DNA of 59,948 bases from the NCBI RefSeq assembly GCF_024539815.1, contig NZ_JAHHIU010000104.1:1-59948 (forward strand), in the 5' to 3' direction. Below the pieces are notes generated by a model. It ran no database searches. It was given only the letters and a program-made list of their open reading frames with translations, and was not told where the DNA came from. Position numbers and translations under genes: made by a program. Below, piece by piece: positions 40,114-48,273 of the stretch (the stretch's first letter is position 1; every line of letters begins with the position of its first letter). Origin of the DNA: Streptomyces hayashii. Lineage in GTDB: Bacteria; Actinomycetota; Actinomycetes; Streptomycetales; Streptomycetaceae.

Positions 40114-40775
40114 TGCGTATCGTCCTCGTCGGGCCGCCGGGCGCCGGAAAGGGAACGCAGGCCACGAAACTGGCCGAGAAGCTCCGCGTTCCGCACATTT
40201 CCACGGGCGACCTGTTCCGCGCCAACATCAGCCAGCAGACGGAACTCGGGAAGCTCGCGAAGTCCTACATGGACGCCGGCAACCTCGTCCCCGACGAGGT
40301 CACCATCGCCATGGCCAAGGACCGCATGGAGCAGCCGGACGCCGAGCGCGGCTTCCTGCTGGACGGCTTCCCGCGCAACGTCTCGCAGGCCGAGGCGCTC
40401 GACGAGCTCCTCACCACCGAGGGCATCAAGCTGGACGCGGTACTGGACCTGGAGGCCCCGGAGGAGGAGGTCGTCAAGCGGATCGCCGGCCGGCGCATCT
40501 GCCGCAACGACTCCGCGCACGTCTTCCACGTCTCGTACAAGAAGCCGGTCAAGGACGGCGTCTGCGACGTCTGCGGCGGCGAGCTGTACCAGCGGGACGA
40601 CGACTCCGAGGAAACCGTCCGCACGCGGCTGGAGGTCTACCACACGCAGACCGAGCCGATCATCGACTACTACAAGGCGCAGGGCCTGGTCGTGACCATC
40701 GAGGCCATGGGCCCCGTGGACGAGGTCACCGGCCGTGCGCTGGCGGCGTTGAAGCGCGAGGGCGACGACCAGTAG
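40113..40775 (+). CDS. adk: Adenylate kinase
   Basis: 220 residues. P-loop GPPGAGKGT (7-15); catalyses ATP + AMP to 2 ADP. The long LID domain has a zinc-site arrangement C130, D133, C151, C154. In the Bacillus-type enzyme the set is three cysteines and one aspartate, with the aspartate at the fourth position; here it is at the second. Zinc binding is therefore plausible. The gene starts on the stop of secY. Confidence 0.97.
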   Translation: MRIVLVGPPGAGKGTQATKLAEKLRVPHISTGDLFRANISQQTELGKLAKSYMDAGNLVPDEVTIAMAKDRMEQPDAERGFLLDGFPRNVSQAEALDELLTTEGIKLDAVLDLEAPEEEVVKRIAGRRICRNDSAHVFHVSYKKPVKDGVCDVCGGELYQRDDDSEETVRTRLEVYHTQTEPIIDYYKAQGLVVTIEAMGPVDEVTGRALAALKREGDDQ

Positions 40776-40788
40776 TCGTCGCCCCGGA

Positions 40789-40824
40789 TACGGCCGTGGA
40801 GTCCTCCGGGACCCCGCGGCCGTA
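40789..40824 (+). terminator. Hairpin between adk and map
   Basis: TACGGCCG (40789-40796) pairs with CGGCCGTA (40817-40824), followed by CTGTTGTGT. It may be a weak terminator or part of the map leader. Confidence 0.5.
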
Positions 40825-40875
40825 CTGTTGTGTACGTACGTGACCGACCTGAGTGACGGAGAGCGCAGGCCCCCC

Positions 40876-41712
40876 ATGGTGCAGATCAAGAGCCCCGAAC
40901 AGATCGCCAAGATGCGGGCGGCGGGGCTGGTCGTCGCCGCCATCCACGCGGCCACCCGGGAAGCGGCGGTGCCCGGTGCGACGACGATGGACCTCGACCT
41001 CGTCGCCCGCAAGGTCCTCGCGGAGCACGGCGCGAAGTCGAACTTCCTGGGCTACGGCGGCTTCCCCGCGACGATCTGCACCTCGGTGAACGACGTGGTC
41101 GTCCATGGCATCCCCTCCGGCGAGGTCGTCCTCAAGGACGGCGACGTCATCTCGATCGACTGCGGCGCGATCGTGGACGGCTGGCACGGCGACGCCGCGT
41201 ACACCGCCTTCGTCGGCTCCGGCCACGCCCCTGAGCTGATCGAGCTCTCCCGCGTGACGGAGGAGTCGATGTGGGCCGGCATCGCGGCGATGAAGCTCGG
41301 CAACCGCCTGGTGGACGTCTCGCGGGCCATCGAGACGTACATCCGCCGCCAGCCGAAGCCCGGCGGCGGCCGCTACGGCATCATCGAGGACTACGGCGGT
41401 CACGGCATCGGCACCGAGATGCACATGGACCCGCACCTGCTGAACTACGTCGACCGCCGACGGGGCAAGGGGCCCAAGCTGGTGCCCGGTTTCTGCCTCG
41501 CCATCGAGCCGATGGTCTCGCTCGGCACTCCCCGGACCGAGGTCCTGGAGGACGAGTGGACGGTCATCACGACCGACGGGACCTGGTCGTCGCACTGGGA
41601 GCACTCGGTGGCGTTGACGGAGGAGGGGCCGTTGGTGCTCACGTCTCCCGACGGGGGCAGGGCGAAGCTGGCCGAGTACGGGATCACGGCGGCGCCGGAC
41701 CCGCTGGCCTGA
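40876..41712 (+). CDS. map: Methionine aminopeptidase, type I
   Basis: 278 residues from ATG 40876; the frame is open upstream to 40828, but VQIKSPEQIAKMRAAG is the usual N-terminus. The pita-bread fold metal ligands are visible in order: SIDCGAI and WHGDAAYT aspartates, the histidine of GHGIGTEMH, and the glutamates of CLAIEPM and SHWEHSVALTEEG. It removes N-terminal methionine from new proteins. Its last 70 or so bases have a degenerate second copy just downstream. Confidence 0.96.
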   Translation: MVQIKSPEQIAKMRAAGLVVAAIHAATREAAVPGATTMDLDLVARKVLAEHGAKSNFLGYGGFPATICTSVNDVVVHGIPSGEVVLKDGDVISIDCGAIVDGWHGDAAYTAFVGSGHAPELIELSRVTEESMWAGIAAMKLGNRLVDVSRAIETYIRRQPKPGGGRYGIIEDYGGHGIGTEMHMDPHLLNYVDRRRGKGPKLVPGFCLAIEPMVSLGTPRTEVLEDEWTVITTDGTWSSHWEHSVALTEEGPLVLTSPDGGRAKLAEYGITAAPDPLA

Positions 41713-41794
41713 GGTGCCACTTCCCTCCGGGGGCAGGGCGAAGCTGGCTGAGCACGGGATCACGGTGGCGCCGGACCCGCCGGCCTGAGACGCC
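41645..41794 (+). repeat. Tandem degenerate copy of the map 3' end
   Basis: 41645-41718 (the end of map through its stop) is repeated at 41721-41794 with an offset of 76 nt and about 8 differences. The second copy reads KLAEHGITVAPDPPA then stop in its own frame, but is out of frame with map. Several of the differences are at third positions or keep similar amino acids, as in a relic of a second map-like gene. Confidence 0.75.
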
Positions 41795-42166
41795 TCCGGG
41801 GGTTTCGGGCGTGGGCCGGGGGCGGGGAAGGTCCCGTCTCCGGAGGCTGCCGTGCCGGGAACACCGTTGCGGACCTGAACCTGAGAAGGGGCTCGTCCTC
41901 GGACTGCCCCGGAGGGGATGCCCCCGGCCCCCGGAGGGGCTGTGCCGGCGCGCCTCGTTCCCGGCTCGACCGGGTGGGCCGGTCCGGTGTGGGTCGCGGT
42001 GCTCCTCGGTTAAGGATCTCGCCCGTGGGGCAGACTTCTCGATTCGTGTTTCAGCTAGGGCTGACGTAGACTGACTCGTCGGCTCTCGTGCACCCGCATG
42101 TCCGCATGCGCCCGTGAGGGAAAAGGCGGGGGAGCCGATCAAGGTAGTCGATTCGAAGGGCGAAGC
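41795..42166 (+). other. Non-coding stretch before infA
   Basis: 372 bases without a supportable gene. It is very G+C-rich, with two copies of CCCCGGAGGGG-like sequence near 41905-41940 and an inverted repeat GCCTCCGG/CCGGAGGC (41792-41799/41840-41847). The 3' part contains the likely infA promoter. Confidence 0.5.
42043..42072 (+). promoter_or_regulatory. Candidate infA promoter
   Basis: TAGACT (42067-42072) preceded by TGACG is a good -10. TTCGTG (42043-42048) at 18 bp is a poor -35. The leader would be about 90 nt. Confidence 0.4.
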
Positions 42167-42388
42167 GTGGCCAAGAAGCAAGGTGCCATCGAGATCGAGG
42201 GCACTGTCGTCGAGTCTCTGCCGAACGCCATGTTCAAGGTCGAGCTCCAGAACGGCCACCAGGTCCTGGCACACATCAGCGGCAAGATGCGTATGCACTA
42301 CATCCGTATCCTCCCTGACGACCGGGTCGTGGTGGAGCTGTCTCCGTACGACCTGACGCGTGGCCGGATCGTCTACCGGTACAAGTAG
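42167..42388 (+). CDS. infA: Translation initiation factor IF-1
   Basis: 73 residues from GTG 42167, with GAAGGG upstream. The OB-fold sequence AKKQGAIEIEGTVVESLPNA and the C-terminal YDLTRGRIVYRYK are family hallmarks. IF-1 occupies the A site during initiation. It is followed 73 nt later by rpmJ, the usual infA-rpmJ-rpsM order of Gram-positives. Confidence 0.97.
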   Translation: MAKKQGAIEIEGTVVESLPNAMFKVELQNGHQVLAHISGKMRMHYIRILPDDRVVVELSPYDLTRGRIVYRYK

Positions 42389-42461
42389 ATCTTGCCCGTA
42401 CCTTCGTGCGCCCTCAGGGGCGTTCGGGGCTGTTGGCAACTGACCCGGAGAACCTCACCCA

Positions 42462-42575
42462 ATGAAGGTCAAGCCGAGCGTCAAGAAGATCTGCGACAAG
42501 TGCAGGGTGATCCGCCGTCACGGCCGGGTCATGATCATTTGCGAGAACCCGCGCCACAAGCAGCGCCAGGGCTGA
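42462..42575 (+). CDS. rpmJ: 50S ribosomal protein L36
   Basis: 37 residues, read directly from the sequence as the gene is very short. It starts MKVKPSVKKICDKCRV and ends PRHKQRQG. Zinc ligands C11, C14, C27 and H32 are present, so this is the zinc-containing form. It is part of the infA-rpmJ-rpsM chain. Confidence 0.97.
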   Translation: MKVKPSVKKICDKCRVIRRHGRVMIICENPRHKQRQG

Positions 42576-42593
42576 CCGCACACGGATCACACC

Positions 42594-42699
42594 CTCTGCA
42601 TCGATATCGCAGAGACTTCGCGCGACGCGAGCTGAATTTGTTCATACGCAGAGCCCGGACGGGATGTCCCGTCTGATACCCCCGGTTCGGAGGCCGGGG
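42594..42699 (+). promoter_or_regulatory. Three consecutive hairpins in the rpsM leader
   Basis: CTCTGC/GCAGAG (42594-42599/42609-42614), GACGGG-ATGT-CCCGTC (42658-42673) and CCCCGG/CCGGGG (42680-42685/42694-42699). They occupy the 219-nt gap between rpmJ and rpsM. Possible autoregulatory leader of the alpha operon. Confidence 0.5.
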
Positions 42700-42794
42700 A
42701 CCCAGTCCGTACCAAATCTTCCGTGCGATGGAAGAGGCCGGCGGCTGGGGGTCGGTTCTGCGGAAGACCTCCGAGGATCAACTGGAGCCATTGA

Positions 42795-43175
42795 ATGGCA
42801 CGCGTTTCCGGTGTCGACATCCCGCGCGAAAAGCGTGTGGAGGTCGCCCTCACCTACGTGTTCGGCATCGGCCGGACCCTTTCCCAGGAGACGCTGGCTG
42901 CGACCGGCGTCGACCCGAACACCCGCGTTCGCGACCTCTCCGAGGAGCAGCTCGTCGCGATCCGCGAGTACGTGGACGCCAACATCAAGACCGAGGGTGA
43001 CCTTCGTCGCGAGATCCAGGCCGACATCCGCCGCAAGGTCGAGATCGGTTGCTACCAGGGTCTCCGTCACCGTCGTGGTCTGCCGGTCCGCGGTCAGCGC
43101 ACCAGCACGAACGCTCGTACCCGCAAGGGCCCGCGTCGCGCCATCGCCGGCAAGAAGAAGCCGGGCAAGAAGTAG
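42795..43175 (+). CDS. rpsM: 30S ribosomal protein S13
   Basis: 126 residues. ARVSGVDIPREKRVEVALTY and the C-terminal RGLPVRGQRTSTNARTRKGP are standard. S13 bridges subunits at the head. The gene is followed by rpsK after 70 nt. rpsD (S4), present in the E. coli alpha operon, is absent here. Confidence 0.98.
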   Translation: MARVSGVDIPREKRVEVALTYVFGIGRTLSQETLAATGVDPNTRVRDLSEEQLVAIREYVDANIKTEGDLRREIQADIRRKVEIGCYQGLRHRRGLPVRGQRTSTNARTRKGPRRAIAGKKKPGKK

Positions 43176-43245
43176 TCCTCAGCGGACAACGCTTCATCAG
43201 CGGTCTTCGCTGTAGGACCGACCACCTCCCCGTAGGAGTTTGTAG

Positions 43246-43650
43246 ATGCCCCCCAAGGGTCGTCAGGGCGCTGCCAAGAAGGTGCGCCGCAAGGAAAAGA
43301 AGAACGTCGCGCACGGCCAGGCGCACATCAAGAGCACGTTCAACAACACGATCGTGTCCATCACGGACCCGGCCGGAAACGTGATCTCGTGGGCCTCCGC
43401 CGGCCACGTCGGTTTCAAGGGCTCGCGCAAGTCCACGCCGTTCGCCGCGCAGATGGCCGCCGAGTCGGCTGCCCGTCGCGCGCAGGAGCACGGCATGCGC
43501 AAGGTCGACGTCTTCGTCAAGGGCCCGGGCGCCGGTCGTGAGACCGCCATCCGTTCCCTGCAGGCCACCGGCCTTGAGGTCGGCTCGATCCAGGACGTCA
43601 CGCCGACCCCGCACAACGGCTGCCGTCCGCCCAAGCGTCGCCGCGTCTGA
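43246..43650 (+). CDS. rpsK: 30S ribosomal protein S11
   Basis: 134 residues, ending TPTPHNGCRPPKRRRV. The basic N-terminus KGRQGAAKKVRRKEKKNVAHG is typical of Gram-positives. S11 sits on the platform near the E site. A stable hairpin (43683-43714) separates it from rpoA. Confidence 0.98.
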   Translation: MPPKGRQGAAKKVRRKEKKNVAHGQAHIKSTFNNTIVSITDPAGNVISWASAGHVGFKGSRKSTPFAAQMAAESAARRAQEHGMRKVDVFVKGPGAGRETAIRSLQATGLEVGSIQDVTPTPHNGCRPPKRRRV

Positions 43651-43682
43651 TCTGACGTACGACTGCTTGGACTGAGGATTTC

Positions 43683-43714
43683 GGGCGGTACGGGCCTTCG
43701 GGGCCGTATCGCCC
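43683..43714 (+). promoter_or_regulatory. Hairpin between rpsK and rpoA
   Basis: An 11-bp stem starting GGGCGGTACGG (43683-43693) pairs with CCGTATCGCCC (43704-43714), with a TTCG-containing loop. It is followed by GTACCCTTGCAC rather than a T-run. Likely a processing or stability element within the operon. Confidence 0.55.
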
Positions 43715-43798
43715 GTACCCTTGCACGTACCACCGTCAGGCTCCGCCTGGTGCATCAGGGCATCAAATAGTGGGTGCCCCTGACTGAAGGATCTCCAC

Positions 43799-44821
43799 AT
43801 GCTGATCGCTCAGCGTCCCTCGTTGACCGAAGAGGTCGTCGACGAGTTCCGCTCCCGGTTCGTCATCGAGCCGCTGGAGCCGGGCTTCGGCTACACCCTC
43901 GGCAACTCCCTCCGCCGCACCCTCCTGTCGTCGATCCCCGGCGCTGCTGTCACCAGCATCCGCATCGACGGCGTCCTGCACGAGTTCACCACCGTGCCGG
44001 GCGTCAAGGAGGACGTCACCGACCTGATCCTCAACATCAAGCAGCTGGTCGTCTCCTCGGAGCACGACGAGCCCGTCGTGATGTACCTGCGCAAGCAGGG
44101 CCCGGGTCTGGTCACCGCCGCCGACATCGCGCCCCCGGCCGGTGTCGAGGTGCACAACCCCGACCTCGTCCTCGCCACGCTGAACGGCAAGGGCAAGCTG
44201 GAGATGGAGCTGACCGTCGAGCGCGGTCGCGGTTACGTCTCCGCCGTGCAGAACAAGCAGCTGGGCCAGGAGATCGGCCGTATCCCGGTCGACTCCATCT
44301 ACTCGCCGGTTCTGAAGGTCACGTACAAGGTCGAGGCCACGCGTGTCGAGCAGCGCACCGACTTCGACAAGCTGATCGTCGACGTCGAGACCAAGCAGGC
44401 GATGCGTCCCCGTGACGCCATGGCCTCCGCGGGCAAGACGCTGGTCGAGCTGTTCGGTCTCGCCCGCGAGCTGAACATCGACGCCGAGGGCATCGACATG
44501 GGCCCGTCCCCCACGGACGCCGCCCTGGCCGCCGATCTGGCGCTGCCGATCGAGGAGCTGGAGCTCACCGTTCGGTCGTACAACTGCCTCAAGCGCGAGG
44601 GCATCCACTCCGTGGGTGAGCTCGTGGCGCGTTCCGAGGCCGACCTGCTCGACATCCGCAACTTCGGTGCGAAGTCGATCGACGAGGTCAAGGCGAAGCT
44701 GGCCGGCATGGGCCTGGCCCTCAAGGACAGCCCGCCCGGATTCGACCCGACCGCCGCCGCCGACGCCTTCGGCGCCGACGACGACGCGGACGCGGGCTTC
44801 GTGGAGACCGAGCAGTACTGA
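43799..44821 (+). CDS. rpoA: DNA-directed RNA polymerase subunit alpha
   Basis: 340 residues. The N-terminal assembly domain has FGYTLGNSLRRTLLSSIPGA. The C-terminal domain (from about residue 255) has ELTVRSYNCLKREGIHSVGE and DIRNFGAKSIDEVKAKL, the DNA and activator-binding surface. The last 25 residues are acidic. It completes the RNA polymerase core with rpoB and rpoC. Confidence 0.98.
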   Translation: MLIAQRPSLTEEVVDEFRSRFVIEPLEPGFGYTLGNSLRRTLLSSIPGAAVTSIRIDGVLHEFTTVPGVKEDVTDLILNIKQLVVSSEHDEPVVMYLRKQGPGLVTAADIAPPAGVEVHNPDLVLATLNGKGKLEMELTVERGRGYVSAVQNKQLGQEIGRIPVDSIYSPVLKVTYKVEATRVEQRTDFDKLIVDVETKQAMRPRDAMASAGKTLVELFGLARELNIDAEGIDMGPSPTDAALAADLALPIEELELTVRSYNCLKREGIHSVGELVARSEADLLDIRNFGAKSIDEVKAKLAGMGLALKDSPPGFDPTAAADAFGADDDADAGFVETEQY

Positions 44822-44832
44822 TCTCCCGACCT

Positions 44833-44858
44833 CCGGGGTCCGTGAGAGCGGACCCCGG
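44833..44858 (+). terminator. Hairpin between rpoA and rplQ
   Basis: CCGGGGTCCG (44833-44842) pairs exactly with CGGACCCCGG (44849-44858). There is no T-run. Possible partial terminator or processing site. Confidence 0.6.
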
Positions 44859-44937
44859 ATCTCCGACAGGCGACCGCCTGCTCGGATACTGACCCCAGTA
44901 CCTGATACGGCCGGGGCAGACACCTAGGAGAAACACC

Positions 44938-45423
44938 ATGCCGAGGCCCACCAAGGGCGCCCGTCTGGGCGGCAGCGCTGCGCACGAGAAGCTCCTCCTC
45001 GCGAACCTCGCGAAGTCGCTGTTCGAGCACGGCCGCATCACCACCACCGAGGCGAAGGCGCGCAAGCTGCGCCCGTACGCCGAGCGTCTGATCACCAAGG
45101 GCAAGAAGGGCGACCTGCACAACCGTCGCCAGGTGCTCCAGGTGATCACGGACAAGAGCGTCGTCCACACGCTCTTCACCGAGATCGGTCCGCGGTACGA
45201 GAACCGTCCCGGTGGCTACACCCGCATCACCAAGATCGGTAACCGTCGGGGCGACAACGCGCCCATGGCCGTCATCGAGCTGGTCGAGGCGCTGACGGTC
45301 GCGCAGGAGGCCACCGGCGAGGCCGAGGCCGCGACCAAGCGTGCGGTCAAGGAGACCGAGCAGGCCAAGGTCGAGGAGACCAAGGCCGACGAGGCTCCCG
45401 CCGAGGAGTCGAAGGACGCGTAA
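44938..45423 (+). CDS. rplQ: 50S ribosomal protein L17
   Basis: 161 residues. The first 120 residues are the normal domain (PRPTKGARLGGSAAHEKLLL). The last 40 are an acidic, alanine/glutamate/lysine-rich tail (EAEAATKRAVKETEQAKVEE), common in actinobacterial L17. AGGAGAAACACC precedes ATG 44938. A terminator follows. Confidence 0.97.
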   Translation: MPRPTKGARLGGSAAHEKLLLANLAKSLFEHGRITTTEAKARKLRPYAERLITKGKKGDLHNRRQVLQVITDKSVVHTLFTEIGPRYENRPGGYTRITKIGNRRGDNAPMAVIELVEALTVAQEATGEAEAATKRAVKETEQAKVEETKADEAPAEESKDA

Positions 45424-45530
45424 GCGTTCTGCCGGGGCTGTGCGTCTGCGGCCGCGTGTTCGTGGCGGCCCGTCGGGCCCGCGCGGCGCAGCCGCATGCC
45501 GACGCCGTCCCGCGCCCCCTTGGGGCGACT

Positions 45531-45571
45531 GCGGGTCCGTTCCCTTCGGGGGACGGGCCCGCTTTCGTGTT
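45531..45571 (+). terminator. Terminator between rplQ and truA
   Basis: GCGGGTCCGT (45531-45540) pairs over 10 bp (one G-T) with ACGGGCCCGC (45553-45562), then TTTCGTGTT. Confidence 0.8.
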
Positions 45572-45588
45572 GCTGAGAGGATCCAGGA

Positions 45589-46446
45589 GTGAGTGACGAA
45601 GTACAGCCCGGGTACGTCCGGGTGCGGCTGGACCTGTCCTACGACGGTTCCGGGTTCTCCGGGTGGGCCAAGCAGGCCGGGGGACGGCGGACCGTGCAGG
45701 GGGAGATCGAGGACGCGCTGCGGACCGTCACGCGGTCCGGGGGAACGACGTACGAGCTGACCGTGGCCGGGCGGACCGACGCCGGGGTGCACGCGCGCGG
45801 ACAGGTCGCCCATGTCGATCTGCCGGAGGAGGTCTGGCGCGAGCACCACGGGAAACTGCTGAAGCGGCTCGCCGGGCGGCTCCCGCGCGATGTGCGGGTG
45901 TGGGCGCTGCGGGAGGCCCCCCACGGCTTCAACGCGCGGTTCTCGGCGATCTGGCGGCGGTACGCCTACCGGGTCACCGACAACCCCGGCGGGGTCGATC
46001 CGCTGCTGCGGGGCCACGTCCTGTGGCACGACTGGCCGCTCGACGTGGACGTCATGAACGAGGCCGCTCAGCGTCTGCTCGGGGAGCACGACTTCGCCGC
46101 GTACTGCAAGAAGCGGGAGGGGGCGACCACCATCCGCACGCTTCAGCAGCTGAGCCTGGTCAAGGGGGCCGACGGGATCATCACCGCGACCGTCCGCGCC
46201 GACGCCTTCTGCCACAACATGGTGCGCTCGCTGATCGGGGCGCTGCTGTTCGTGGGGGACGGGCACCGCGGGGCGGAGTGGCCCGGGAAGGTGCTCGCCG
46301 CGGGCGTACGGGACTCGGCGGTGCACGTGGTGCGGCCGCACGGGCTGACGCTGGAGGAGGTCGGCTACCCGGCCGACGAGCTGCTCGCCGCGCGCAGCAA
46401 GGAGGCGCGCAACAGGCGGACGCTGCCCGGGGCCGGGTGCTGCTGA
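45589..46446 (+). CDS. truA: tRNA pseudouridine(38-40) synthase TruA
   Basis: 285 residues from GTG 45589. The catalytic aspartate is in AGRTDAGVHARGQV. LDLSYDGSGFSGWAKQ and the late FCHNMVRSLIGALL are family signatures. It modifies the anticodon stem-loop of several tRNAs. It follows the rplQ terminator, as in many streptomycetes. Confidence 0.96.
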   Translation: MSDEVQPGYVRVRLDLSYDGSGFSGWAKQAGGRRTVQGEIEDALRTVTRSGGTTYELTVAGRTDAGVHARGQVAHVDLPEEVWREHHGKLLKRLAGRLPRDVRVWALREAPHGFNARFSAIWRRYAYRVTDNPGGVDPLLRGHVLWHDWPLDVDVMNEAAQRLLGEHDFAAYCKKREGATTIRTLQQLSLVKGADGIITATVRADAFCHNMVRSLIGALLFVGDGHRGAEWPGKVLAAGVRDSAVHVVRPHGLTLEEVGYPADELLAARSKEARNRRTLPGAGCC

Positions 46447-46474
46447 GCGCGCCCGCGCCGGGCGGGGCCCGCGG

Positions 46475-47350
46475 TCAGCCCGAGGCTGCCGACGCCTGGG
46501 CCTCGCCGCGGCGGCGGATCTGCTGGAACGCGAACTTGGACAGATCGTCGCCGGCGGTGAAGACCGCCGTGTCCTTCGTCGTGACGTCCTTGCCGTTGGT
46601 GAAGCCCGTGAGCGTGAAGTAGGCGTACCGGCCGTAGGAGTTGGTCGTGGAGCGGCAGATCGCGCCGTCGCAGAAGGATTTGACGTTCCCGCCGGACAGG
46701 GCCTTGACGATGCTCTTGTTGTCAGCGGCCTGGCTCTTGACCTTGAGGGCCTGGGCCTCGGTGTCGAAGACGGCCACTCCGACGGTGACCGCGATGCCGT
46801 CCTTGGTGTAGGTGACGCGCATGACGCGGGTGCATCCGTTGGCCGTGAGGACCTTGGGCAGGGTCCCCGCGGCGCCCGTGGCGCAGGTGGTGCTGTCGGC
46901 CTTGGGGCCCTTCTTGTACACGGCCGAGCCCATGGTCAGCTGCGTGCCGGGAAAGAGCAGGTCAGGGCCGTTGGGGGCGGTGTCCTTGGCCTTGCTGGAG
47001 ATGAACTCCTTGGGGTCCAGCGGGGGCGGTGCGCTGGTCGGTGCGAAGGACGGGGTGCCGGACGCGCTCGGCAGTCCGGCGGTCCCGGGCAGCGAGGACG
47101 TCGGCTTGTTCGCCTCGTCGCGGCCGTTCGCCGACACCACGGCCATGGCCACGGCGGTGCCGACGGCGATCGTGGCGAGCGCGCCGCCGCCTATGAGGAG
47201 CAGTCGGCGGCGCCTGTTGCGCGTCTCGGACGCCTCGGCGAGCGCGGCCCAGTCCGGGGTCCGCCCGTCATCGCCGGTGGCCCACGGCTGCTGGGAGTTC
47301 GGTTTCCACGGATCCCACTGGGACTGAGGTCCCCCCTGCCCATAGCTCAT
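46475..47350 (-). CDS. One-TM protein of unknown function with extracytoplasmic domain
   Basis: 291 residues from ATG 47350 (ATG 47359 is possible). The N-terminal cytosolic segment is Pro/Gln/Trp-rich (SYGQGGPQSQWDPWKPN), then RNRRRRLLLIGGGALATIAV starts a single membrane helix (about residues 50-75). A Ser/Pro linker leads to an external domain of about 180 residues with four cysteines (TTCATG, NGCTRV, SFCDGAICRS). It lies convergent with truA and divergent from rplM. I do not recognise the family; it looks like a Streptomyces-conserved membrane-anchored protein. Confidence 0.7.
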   Translation of the reverse strand: MSYGQGGPQSQWDPWKPNSQQPWATGDDGRTPDWAALAEASETRNRRRRLLLIGGGALATIAVGTAVAMAVVSANGRDEANKPTSSLPGTAGLPSASGTPSFAPTSAPPPLDPKEFISSKAKDTAPNGPDLLFPGTQLTMGSAVYKKGPKADSTTCATGAAGTLPKVLTANGCTRVMRVTYTKDGIAVTVGVAVFDTEAQALKVKSQAADNKSIVKALSGGNVKSFCDGAICRSTTNSYGRYAYFTLTGFTNGKDVTTKDTAVFTAGDDLSKFAFQQIRRRGEAQASAASG

Positions 47351-47785
47351 GGGGCGCATCTTAGACGGGAGGCGGGGGAGCTGTTCCGCCCCAACGGGCG
47401 TGGGAGCCCGCGGCCTTCGAGGTGTGAGTGCGGGCAAAGGCGACATCTCAGGGTGGTTGGTGCGGCGTTCTCCCAGGCCGACGGGCGGGGTGTGGCGCGG
47501 GACACCCCGGAGGGGGGTTTCCGGTCGTCCTCCGGCGGCGAGGCTGACATGTTCACGTGCGTGGGTCGGCCCCGTTTTGACCCGGCCCCCAGGACACGGG
47601 TATTCTGCTTCTTCGTTGTGTATTGGCTTGCTCTTCTCACGGGACGGGCCCTTACACCGGTCCACCGGGCCGATGACCAGCGACCAGCACGCGGTTTGCG
47701 TCACCGCAGTGCGGTCAGGGCTGTCGTGATCGTCTTCGGTGACCTTGTCAGGACCAATTCACTGAAGAAGCGAAGGCTACGAACC
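47351..47785 (+). other. Divergent intergenic region ahead of rplM
   Basis: 435 bases without a supportable gene. It contains the rplM promoter (47577-47606) and a leader of about 175 nt. The 5' part, toward the one-TM gene, shows no clear element. Confidence 0.5.
47577..47606 (+). promoter_or_regulatory. Promoter of rplM-rpsI
   Basis: TTGACC (47577-47582), 18 bp, TATTCT (47601-47606). The -35 sits in GTTTTGACC, the same nine bases as at the rpsL promoter. Confidence 0.7.
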
Positions 47786-48229
47786 GTGCGTACGTACAGC
47801 CCCAAGCCCGGCGATGTGACGCGCCAGTGGCACGTCATCGACGCTCAGGACATCGTCCTGGGCCGTCTCGCCACCACTGCCGCGTCCCTTCTGCGGGGCA
47901 AGCACAAGCCGATCTACGCGCCCCACGTCGACACCGGTGACTTCGTCATCATCATCAACGCCGACAAGGTGCACCTCTCCGGCAACAAGCGGACCCAGAA
48001 GATGGCCTACCGCCACTCCGGGTACCCGGGCGGTCTGCGCTCCGTGCGCTACGACGACCTCCTCGCGAACAACCCGGAGAAGGCCGTCGAGAAGGCCGTC
48101 AAGGGCATGCTCCCCAAGAACACGCTCGGCCGTCAGATGCTCTCGAAGCTGAAGGTCTACAAGGGTGACGTGCACCCGCACGCGGCGCAGCAGCCCGTGC
48201 CGTTCGAAATCACCCAGGTCGCGCAGTAA
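47786..48229 (+). CDS. rplM: 50S ribosomal protein L13
   Basis: 147 residues from GTG 47786, giving the family start RTYSPKPGDVTRQWHVIDA. The long open frame upstream covers the untranslated leader. HSGYPGGLR and AVKGMLPKNTLGRQML are diagnostic. An early assembly protein of 50S. rpsI follows 44 nt later, the conserved rplM-rpsI pair. Confidence 0.97.
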   Translation: MRTYSPKPGDVTRQWHVIDAQDIVLGRLATTAASLLRGKHKPIYAPHVDTGDFVIIINADKVHLSGNKRTQKMAYRHSGYPGGLRSVRYDDLLANNPEKAVEKAVKGMLPKNTLGRQMLSKLKVYKGDVHPHAAQQPVPFEITQVAQ

Positions 48230-48273
48230 GTCCGGCCACACCACCCCAAGCTGAAGAGAATCTGAGGAGAACC

